Source of the DNA: an uncultured Clostridia bacterium
Lineage (GTDB): Bacteria > Bacillota > Clostridia > Christensenellales > Aristaeellaceae
Direction of reading: 5' to 3'
NCBI GenBank assembly: GCA_946410395.1
Contig: CAMKAE010000151.1
Coordinates: 1 to 5,572 of the forward strand
DNA: 5,572 bases
Shown: positions 1 to 4,674 of the stretch, piece after piece
Position numbering within the stretch: position 1 is the stretch's first letter
Layout: each line of letters opens with the position of its first letter
Notes under the pieces: generated by a model
What the model saw: the letters and a program-made list of their open reading frames with translations, nothing else
Told to the model about the DNA's origin: nothing
Database searches by the model: none
Translations under genes and position numbers: made by a program

Positions 1-59
1 AGGAGGCCCTGAACGGCAACATCGTGCGCGTGGCCAGCGTCATTCGGGCGGAGGAGTGA
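1..59 (+). CDS. 3' end of an unidentified protein-coding gene (partial)
   Basis: An open frame starting at base 3 reads EALNGNIVRVASVIRAEE and stops at TGA 57-59. An intrinsic terminator follows 11 bases later, as expected for the end of a real transcription unit. Only 18 codons are visible, too few to name a family. The gene converges on the transporter operon, whose last stop codon lies 54 bases away. It could be a regulator or enzyme linked to the transporter, but nothing here shows that. Confidence 0.6.
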   Translation, partial: EALNGNIVRVASVIRAEE

Positions 60-69
60 ATACAAAAGA

Positions 70-105
70 CAGAGACTGCCATTGCGTGACAGTCTCTGCT
101 TTTTT
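70..105 (+). terminator. Intrinsic terminator between convergent genes
   Basis: Arms CAGAGACTG (70-78) and CAGTCTCTG (90-98) form a perfect 9-bp stem around an 11-base loop, followed by C and six T (100-105). It terminates the partial gene at the left edge. Read on the minus strand, the same stem is followed by TCTTTTG, so it may also serve, more weakly, as the end of the transporter operon. Confidence 0.85.
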
Positions 106-113
106 GTTCCCGA

Positions 114-1691
114 TCAGCCCTTGACCGCGCCGGCGATGAAACCGGCCTGGATCTTTTTGCTCAGGAGGATGTAGACGATGAGGGTAGGCGCCGTGGCGAT
201 CACAAGGCCGGCGCCGATCTTGCCCCAGTCCGCGGTGCTCGTCTGGGTGGAGGCCCAGGTGTTGATGCCCACGGGCAGGGTGTACAGGTCGCTTCTGCTG
301 ATGTAAACCGTAGCCAACAGCAGCTCGTTCCAGCACTGCAGGAACGTGTAGATGCCGATGGTGGAGATGGCGGGCATCATCAGGGGCAGAATGACCCTGA
401 AGAAAATGCCCCATACGCCGCAGCCGTCCAGGAAGGCCGCTTCGTCCAGATCATAGGGGATGTCGCCCATGAAGCCGATGCTGATCAGGATGCCCATGGC
501 CAGGGAGAAGGCTGAGTAAGGAATGATCAGCGACAGGAGGCCCACAGGCCAGGGAAGGTGATTCCCGATCAGGCCAATGCGGTTCATGATGATATAGACC
601 GGCACCAGCGCGGCGTGAATCGGAATGGTCAGGCCCAGCATGAAGAACTTGTTCATCAGCTTCCGGCCCTTCCAGACCAGGCGCGTGATCGCGTAGGTCG
701 ACATGAAGGAAGCCGCAATGGTGATCAGAATGGTGACGACCGTGACGATGATGCTGTTGGCGAAAAGTGTGAGCATGTTGCCACCGCTCATGGCGTTGGC
801 ATAGTTCTCAAAAGCGAAATCCCGGGGCAGGCCGACATTGTTCGGCGGAATCTTTGTGATTTCGTGCTGATCCAGCGTATTCGCCTGATCGCCCATGACC
901 AGGGCCAGGGAGGATTTTACGCCCTCCCAGGGATCCGCAATGCCTGCCTGCTGCATATTAACGATCCGGTCGGTGGCCTGGCAGAAGCGCTTCCACCGCT
1001 GATCGCTGAAGCTGAACACGAAGGGCAGGCGGGTGTCTCCGTCACCGGGGATGAGGTTCTGCTCCGGCTCCGCGTTCGCCTCCGTCTCGGCGGAGAAGGG
1101 AAGATTCGCCTGCAGCCATCGCGTGACAACGGCCTCCGCCGCCAGCTTGACCGGTTCACGGGCCGGATCCTTGCGGTCCAGTCCGTTCAGCTCCGGAGAC
1201 AGGATACCGTCGACAGCCTGCAGTTCCTCCAGGATAGCATCCCAATTCCTGTCAACGACGCCCTGGAGCTCTGCAATGTAGCGGTCGCGATTGCTTTCAA
1301 TCTCCGCGCGATGCGCATTGCGCTCGGCGGAAGGGAAGTCGTTGAGGGCCTTGCGGTAAACTTCCGTGAGCTGGTTGCCGATGCTGGTGTTGATGACCGT
1401 GTGGAGGGCACCCCATTCGATGTCCGCCGTGTCGCCGATCACCGACTTGATCGCGGTTTCCACCTCTTCCCACTTCGTCTGAGGCGCTTCCACCGTGTAG
1501 CCGATGATCTCGCCCTTGCTCTTCAGGGAGAAGGTGAGCATCCAGTAAAGCGGGAACAGGTTGACAAAGACCAGGATCAGCAGCAGCAGATGCACGATGA
1601 TGTCTGAGGGCCTGAACTTCCGCTTTTCCACATGCGGCTTTTTCTCTTCGGGCTTGCGCGGCTTCTTTTCCTTCACAAAATCATTCTTCAT
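114..1691 (-). CDS. Carbohydrate ABC transporter permease, MalG/UgpE type, with a large inserted extracytoplasmic domain
   Basis: Inner permease subunit of a CUT1-family sugar importer, 525 residues. After a Lys/Glu/Pro-rich cytoplasmic tail (1-29) come a first membrane helix (about 30-54) and five more at about 308-334, 345-370, 382-406, 437-463 and 492-510. The EAA loop that docks the ATPase is clear between helices 4 and 5: IPYDLDEAAFLDG (411-423), ending in VILP (433-436). The C-terminus has the family-typical ending, with SKKIQAGFIAGAVKG. Family members are usually 270-300 residues and pass within a few residues from helix 1 to a segment like LPRDFAFENYANAM (288-301). Here about 220 extra hydrophilic, helix-prone residues (about 65-283) lie between, on the outer face. 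The start is ATG, overlapping the upstream permease stop as ATGA, with AAGGGGGA about 9 bases before it. The permease assignment is firm; the substrate and the role of the insert are unknown. Confidence 0.93.
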   Translation of the reverse strand: MKNDFVKEKKPRKPEEKKPHVEKRKFRPSDIIVHLLLLILVFVNLFPLYWMLTFSLKSKGEIIGYTVEAPQTKWEEVETAIKSVIGDTADIEWGALHTVINTSIGNQLTEVYRKALNDFPSAERNAHRAEIESNRDRYIAELQGVVDRNWDAILEELQAVDGILSPELNGLDRKDPAREPVKLAAEAVVTRWLQANLPFSAETEANAEPEQNLIPGDGDTRLPFVFSFSDQRWKRFCQATDRIVNMQQAGIADPWEGVKSSLALVMGDQANTLDQHEITKIPPNNVGLPRDFAFENYANAMSGGNMLTLFANSIIVTVVTILITIAASFMSTYAITRLVWKGRKLMNKFFMLGLTIPIHAALVPVYIIMNRIGLIGNHLPWPVGLLSLIIPYSAFSLAMGILISIGFMGDIPYDLDEAAFLDGCGVWGIFFRVILPLMMPAISTIGIYTFLQCWNELLLATVYISRSDLYTLPVGINTWASTQTSTADWGKIGAGLVIATAPTLIVYILLSKKIQAGFIAGAVKG

Positions 1692-2650
1692 GCAACTTTT
1701 TCCCCCTTGTTCCTGAAAATGAGGTTGATCAGGATGGCAAACACGAAGCAGAGAATGATGAGGATCGTCGCGATTGCACTGGCAATGCCGAAGTCGGAGA
1801 CGGTGATCTGCTTCTGCAACAGCATGCTGGGCACAGACACGATGGGAGACTCGTTGCGCCCGAACATCGCAAAGAACATATCAAACGATTTCAGTGAACC
1901 GGTCACTGCGAAAATCACACTTACGCGAAGAATGGGCTTGATATAGGGAATGACGATATAACGGTTGATCTGGCCCTCACGGGCACCGTCAAGCCGTGCG
2001 GCCTCGATCAGATCGTTCGGCACGCCTTTGATGCCGGCGTACATCAGCAGCATGTGATAACCGATGTACTGCCAGAGCACAGGCACGAAGGAGGCGGCCA
2101 GCGCCGTGCTCTTGTGGCCGATCCATGCTCCGCCGAAACCGTTGCCGATGCGGTCAAACACCCATTGCTTGATGCCCAGCGCGTCCAGCGCGGTATTCAG
2201 GATACCGACGTTGGAGGGGGAATACATTTTATCCCACAGCTGGGCGATGATCACGGAAGAAATCAGTACAGGCAGGAAAAAAATGGTCAGATAAGCGCGC
2301 TCGCCGCGGATGCCCTTGCCCAGGCGCAGCGCCACGGCCAGGGAGAGCGGGAGCTGAATGAAGACCGACAGTGCGGCCAGCAGCAGGGTCGTCACCAGCG
2401 CATCGCCGAGATACTTGGTGGTATTCGTGACGAGAAGACCGGTCTCCGGATTGACATATTGTCTTGAAAACAGGGTAATATAATTGCGCAGCCCAACGAA
2501 CTCCCTGTTCGGATCCATGAAGCGCTCAAAAGTGAACAAGCTGTCATAGAGCGAAATGAAGATGGGCGCAATCAGAATCACAACAAAAAGCAGGAGCGCG
2601 GGAAGCAGGAAGAAAAAGATACTCCACTTGTACATCGCTGAGCGTTTCAT
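1688..2650 (-). CDS. Carbohydrate ABC transporter permease, MalF/UgpA type
   Basis: Partner permease of the sugar importer, 320 residues, a normal length for the family. Six membrane helices are visible at about 10-34, 80-108, 119-139, 183-204, 241-263 and 287-312. The EAA loop reads VPNDLIEAARLDGAREG (210-226) and ends in VIPYIKP (233-239), where the ATPase subunit docks. FVGLRNYITLF (51-61) is the usual segment after helix 1. The start ATG at 2650 is preceded by AAGGGGA about 10 bases upstream; a second in-frame ATG at codon 6 has no better site. The gene lies 74 bases after the binding-protein gene, separated by a stem-loop, and its stop overlaps the next start by four bases, implying translational coupling and equal amounts of the two permeases. 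With the MalG-type partner it would form the membrane channel. The substrate cannot be read from the sequence. Confidence 0.95.
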   Translation of the reverse strand: MKRSAMYKWSIFFFLLPALLLFVVILIAPIFISLYDSLFTFERFMDPNREFVGLRNYITLFSRQYVNPETGLLVTNTTKYLGDALVTTLLLAALSVFIQLPLSLAVALRLGKGIRGERAYLTIFFLPVLISSVIIAQLWDKMYSPSNVGILNTALDALGIKQWVFDRIGNGFGGAWIGHKSTALAASFVPVLWQYIGYHMLLMYAGIKGVPNDLIEAARLDGAREGQINRYIVIPYIKPILRVSVIFAVTGSLKSFDMFFAMFGRNESPIVSVPSMLLQKQITVSDFGIASAIATILIILCFVFAILINLIFRNKGEKVA

Positions 2651-2669
2651 CTTTTACAATCCCCTTCAG

Positions 2670-2707
2670 AAAAAGGGGGAGACGGCCCCTTTCGGGAACC
2701 GCCTCCC
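2670..2707 (-). terminator. Stem-loop with T-tract between binding-protein and permease genes (partial terminator)
   Basis: On the minus strand, GGGAGGCGG (2707-2699) pairs with CCGTCTCCC (2685-2677) in nine pairs, one of them G-U. An inner CCC/GGG pair is closed by a GAAA tetraloop (2693-2690). CC and five T follow (2674-2670). This has the form of an intrinsic terminator, yet the two permease genes downstream have no separate promoter that I can see. The likely role is partial termination, or protection of the upstream mRNA 3' end, giving more binding protein than permease, as is common in sugar ABC operons. Confidence 0.8.
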
Positions 2708-2724
2708 GTCTGTCAGACAGTGTT

Positions 2725-3987
2725 TTACTGCAGCGCGTTGGTCAGGCCTTCGACAAAGCCGGCACCGTCGATCTCGCCGCCGTAAACCTGGGCCACAAAG
2801 CTCAGATAGATGTTGGCGGGGTCAGCGCTCATGGCCGTGTCGCCGAAGAGCACCATGCCGTCAGCGGCAGCCACGATCGCAGCCACGTCGTTGACCAGGG
2901 GCTTCACCTGCGCCTTGGTCTCTTCGTCCTGGTTCCAGGCGGGCAGGCCGGAGCCGGCGAGGAAGCCGTAGTGGCAGATGTCACGGCCCAGCTCGAAAGC
3001 GGCCTGGGCAGCGAGCTCGGCGTTCTTGGAGGTCGCAGCGACAGCCAGCGTGTCGGAGGGGCCGCCGATGACCTGCGCATAGGTGGCGCGCTCAGCGTTC
3101 ATCACGGGGAACAGGGCAACCTGGAAGTTGTAAGCGCCGTCGTTGATTTCGCCGCAGTTCCAGGAACCGTTCTGATAGAAGGCATAATCGCCGTTGATGA
3201 AGTTGGCCTTCACCTGGTCGTTGCCCAGGGAGACGCCGGCAGGATCAAAGTAACCCGCGTTGATCATTTCCTGGAAGGTGTCGACGGCGGTGGCGATTTC
3301 CGGATCATTCCAGGTGGCCTCGCCGGCGAAGATGGCGTTCAGGGCTTCGTAGCCGATGTACTTCTCCATGATGGGCTCCAGGTACTCGGTCACGCACCAG
3401 GTCTCGGAACCGGAGCAGCCGAAGGGGGTGATGCCGGCGGCCACCAGGTCGTTGCAGCACTCGATCAGCTCGTCATAGGTCTGGGGAACGGTGTCCCAGC
3501 CGGCCTTGGCCAGCAGGTCCATGTTGCAGAACAGGGCCACGATGTTCATGGTCAGCGGCACGCCGTAGTGCTCCTTGACGCCGTCAGCATCGGCATCATA
3601 GGAGGAGTTGCCCAGCATGACCTCGGGCAGTTCCGCGGCGAAGGGCTGATAAGCGTCGTTCAGGCAATACACGTTGCCAGCCTTGGCGAAGTCGCCCAGG
3701 AAGGCGCCGGCCCAGGTGAAGAAGATGTCCGGCAGGGTGGAAGGATCCGCCATGGCGGTCTTGATCTTGGTCTTGTAGGACTGATTCTCAAAAGCTTCCC
3801 ACTCGATATGGATGTTGGGATGGGCCTCTTCGAAGGCCTTGATGGCAGCCTCATAAGCGGGGCGGTTGGCGTCGGCTTCCGTGGCGATGCACCACATGGT
3901 CAGGGTGACTTTCTCCTCCTCGGCGAAGGCGGAGCACAGGGACAGCAGCATCGCAGCCGCGAGCATCAGAGCAAAGAGCTTCTTCAT
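2725..3987 (-). CDS. Extracellular solute-binding protein of a carbohydrate ABC transporter (family 1, UgpB/MalE-like)
   Basis: Captures the sugar outside the membrane and delivers it to the two permeases encoded downstream. It has 420 residues, normal for family 1. The signal peptide is residues 1-22 (MKKLF, an Ala/Leu core, then AFA) with likely signal peptidase I cleavage before EEEK. A Cys at 18 is preceded by LSL, not a good lipobox. Family-typical stretches are VTLTMWCIATEAD (27-39), AFEEAHPNIHIEWE (51-64), LPDIFFTWAG (85-94), YGVPLTMNIVALFCNMDLL (141-159), PQTYDELIECCNDL (168-181) and NGDYAFYQNGSW (265-276). Trp and Tyr residues such as W92, W197, W276 and W351 are candidates for stacking on sugar rings; that is inferred from the family. 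The ATG is fixed by a strong AAGGAGG nine bases upstream. It is the first gene of the operon, under a promoter about 220 bases away. The ligand is not identifiable; mono- to oligosaccharides or glycerol-phosphate-like compounds all fit the family. Confidence 0.95.
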   Translation of the reverse strand: MKKLFALMLAAAMLLSLCSAFAEEEKVTLTMWCIATEADANRPAYEAAIKAFEEAHPNIHIEWEAFENQSYKTKIKTAMADPSTLPDIFFTWAGAFLGDFAKAGNVYCLNDAYQPFAAELPEVMLGNSSYDADADGVKEHYGVPLTMNIVALFCNMDLLAKAGWDTVPQTYDELIECCNDLVAAGITPFGCSGSETWCVTEYLEPIMEKYIGYEALNAIFAGEATWNDPEIATAVDTFQEMINAGYFDPAGVSLGNDQVKANFINGDYAFYQNGSWNCGEINDGAYNFQVALFPVMNAERATYAQVIGGPSDTLAVAATSKNAELAAQAAFELGRDICHYGFLAGSGLPAWNQDEETKAQVKPLVNDVAAIVAAADGMVLFGDTAMSADPANIYLSFVAQVYGGEIDGAGFVEGLTNALQ

Positions 3988-3996
3988 GAAAAGTAT

Positions 3997-4003
3997 CCTC
4001 CTT
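3997..4003 (-). promoter_or_regulatory. Strong ribosome binding site of the solute-binding protein gene
   Basis: AAGGAGG on the minus strand, nine bases before the ATG at 3987, is a full match to the Bacillota Shine-Dalgarno sequence. It fixes the start of the binding protein and fits high expression. The two permease genes have weaker GGGGA-type sites. Confidence 0.9.
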
Positions 4004-4035
4004 TTTCAAATAAAAGCTTATTTCCGCTCACCTGC

Positions 4036-4052
4036 TTCCGCAGTCTGTGGAA
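4036..4052. repeat. 17-bp near-perfect palindrome in the operon leader
   Basis: TTCCGCAGTCTGTGGAA is symmetrical around the central T4044: seven of eight base pairs match as DNA, and the eighth is a G/T wobble. It lies about 50 bases before the binding-protein start codon, within the transcribed leader if the promoter call is right. It could be a regulator site or a small RNA hairpin (arms TTCC-CA and TG-GGAA). Confidence 0.4.
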
Positions 4053-4125
4053 TGCGCACCCTTCACCTCCCCATGTCATTCCCCATGTGCCTGCAGGTGT
4101 GTTTACCGGTGTGCCGATCCGGACG

Positions 4126-4172
4126 GGAATGTGAAAGCAGAAGCCATAGCAGCCTTCCCGATTCACAATTCC
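4126..4172. repeat. Inverted repeat with 10-bp arms in the operon leader
   Basis: GGAATGTGAA (4126-4135) is complementary to TTCACAATTCC (4162-4172) apart from one bulged base, with 26 bases between. On the minus-strand transcript this would fold as a long hairpin, with a weak inner pairing between GAAG and CUUC. Its location in the long 5' leader suggests an RNA element or a paired operator; it matches no riboswitch class I recognise. Confidence 0.4.
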
Positions 4173-4187
4173 TTCCGAGTTTTTGTC

Positions 4188-4204
4188 ATGAGGCCAACCC
4201 TCAT
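4188..4204. repeat. Small inverted repeat at the predicted 5' end of the operon transcript
   Basis: ATGAGG (4188-4193) and CCTCAT (4199-4204) form a perfect 6-bp dyad around CCAAC. The predicted transcription start is near 4205, so on the minus strand this hairpin would sit at the extreme 5' end of the mRNA. It could stabilise the message or be an operator covering the start site. Confidence 0.4.
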
Positions 4205-4211
4205 TGATTGT

Positions 4212-4240
4212 AGCATAGCACAAACAGGCGTTTTTGTTAA
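4212..4240 (-). promoter_or_regulatory. Promoter of the sugar transporter operon
   Basis: On the minus strand, -35 TTAACA (4240-4235) matches TTGACA at five of six bases. A 17-base spacer separates it from -10 TATGCT (4217-4212), which has four of six consensus bases and a TGC extension just upstream (TGn extended -10). The predicted start is near 4205, giving a leader of about 218 bases. An alternative -10, TACAAT, lies five bases downstream but has no good -35 at the right distance. The weak -10 and the direct repeats just upstream fit a promoter that needs an activator. Confidence 0.6.
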
Positions 4241-4251
4241 GTGCCGTAGCG

Positions 4252-4284
4252 AATTCTGAGCAGCGATTTGAGCAATTCTGAGCA
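4252..4284. repeat. Pair of 11-bp direct repeats upstream of the operon promoter
   Basis: AATTCTGAGCA occurs at 4252-4262 and again at 4274-4284, a period of 22 bp or about two helical turns. The core TGAGCA occurs a third time between them (4269-4274). The near copy begins 12 bases upstream of the -35 of the minus-strand promoter, about -47 to -79 from the predicted start. Tandem sites with this spacing and position are typical of activators of the AraC/YesN kind; the regulator itself is not in the window. Confidence 0.65.
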
Positions 4285-4326
4285 ACGTTTGCGCACAGCG
4301 GGCAGAGCGCCAAAATAAAAAAGGTA

Positions 4327-4355
4327 TGGACAAATCCGAAAAGATTTGCTATAAT
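4327..4355 (+). promoter_or_regulatory. Strong promoter of the tRNA pair
   Basis: -35 TGGACA (4327-4332, five of six consensus bases), a 17-base spacer, and a perfect -10 TATAAT (4350-4355) with an extended TGC before it. Transcription should start near 4362, nine bases before the mature tRNA-Thr. The near-consensus form fits a stable-RNA promoter. Confidence 0.88.
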
Positions 4356-4370
4356 AGTCGCGCTGGTCCT

Positions 4371-4446
4371 GCCGATATAGCTCAGTTGGTAGAGCGGTTG
4401 ATTCGTAATCAGCAGGTCATGGGTTCGAGTCCCATTATCGGCTCCA
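4371..4446 (+). tRNA. tRNA-Thr (anticodon CGT)
   Basis: Complete 76-base cloverleaf including an encoded CCA (4444-4446). Acceptor GCCGATA (4371-4377) pairs with TATCGGC (4436-4442). The D stem is GCTC/GAGC, the anticodon stem GTTGA/TCAGC with loop TTCGTAA (anticodon CGT at 4404-4406), and the T arm ATGGG-TTCGAGT-CCCAT. G1-C72 and C2-G71 with anticodon bases G35 and T36 fit threonine identity. It reads ACG codons. It is the first gene of a two-tRNA unit, eight bases before the tRNA-Pro. Confidence 0.96.
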
Positions 4447-4454
4447 GCAGATAC

Positions 4455-4528
4455 CGAGGTGTAGCGCAGTTTGGTAGCGCGCCTGGTTCGGGACTAGGAG
4501 GCCGTGGGTTCGAGTCCCACCACTTCGA
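4455..4528 (+). tRNA. tRNA-Pro (anticodon CGG)
   Basis: Complete 74-base cloverleaf. Acceptor CGAGGTG (4455-4461) pairs with CACTTCG (4521-4527) with one G-T wobble; the D stem is GCGC/GCGC; the anticodon stem CCTGG/CTAGG has another wobble, with loop TTCGGGA (anticodon CGG at 4489-4491, G37 following); the T arm is GTGGG-TTCGAGT-CCCAC. C1-G72 with discriminator A73 is the proline signature. No CCA is encoded (ACTG follows), unlike the neighbouring tRNA-Thr, so the tail must be added by a nucleotidyltransferase. It reads CCG codons. Confidence 0.96.
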
Positions 4529-4530
4529 CT

Positions 4531-4566
4531 GCCGGATCCGCATGAGAGCGGGTTCCGGCTTTTTTC
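4531..4566 (+). terminator. Intrinsic terminator of the tRNA unit
   Basis: GCCGGA (4531-4536) pairs with TCCGGC (4554-4559) and, inside a small internal loop, CCGC (4538-4541) pairs with GCGG (4548-4551) around ATGAGA. Six T follow (4560-4565). It starts two bases after the tRNA-Pro discriminator, leaving a very short trailer. Confidence 0.9.
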
Positions 4567-4674
4567 AAACAACAGCGGACTTTATCCCTCAAAAAAAGAA
4601 AAACGCTGCAAGAAACGGCGGGGCGGATTCGTTTTGGGGATGAAGGACCGAAATCCCGGGAAGGGGGAATGACC

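Noticed and set aside
558..1607. Long plus-strand open frame (349 codons) opposite the MalG-type permease
   Set aside because: Antisense to a certain permease gene, no ribosome binding site, His/Arg/Asp-rich composition with no family resemblance; it arises from the GC-rich codons of the true gene.
2054..2467. Plus-strand open frames of 137 and 76 codons opposite the MalF-type permease
   Set aside because: Antisense shadows of a clear permease gene, with no translation signals.
2971..4134. Long plus-strand open frame (387 codons) opposite the solute-binding protein
   Set aside because: Antisense shadow rich in Gly, Val and Asp, with no ribosome binding site or recognisable motif. The opposite strand has the signal peptide, family motifs and a perfect Shine-Dalgarno site.
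4162..4203. Short minus-strand leader peptide candidate (ATG at 4203 reading MRVGLMTKTRKEL)
   Set aside because: Only 13 codons, no ribosome binding site, and it would begin within three bases of the predicted transcript start; no run of a regulatory amino acid is seen.
3984..4313. Minus-strand open frame of 109 codons upstream of the binding-protein gene
   Set aside because: It begins upstream of the operon promoter, covers the -35 and -10 elements and the leader, lacks a ribosome binding site and resembles nothing known.
4371..4566. tRNA pair as an integration site for a mobile element
   Set aside because: I found no integrase gene and no repeated copy of a tRNA 3' end in the window; the tRNAs have an intact terminator directly after them.
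4326..4643. Plus-strand open frame reading DIAQLVERLIRNQQVMGSSP and on through the tRNA region
   Set aside because: This is the well-known false protein made by translating tandem tRNA genes; it starts inside the tRNA promoter and runs through both tRNAs and the terminator.
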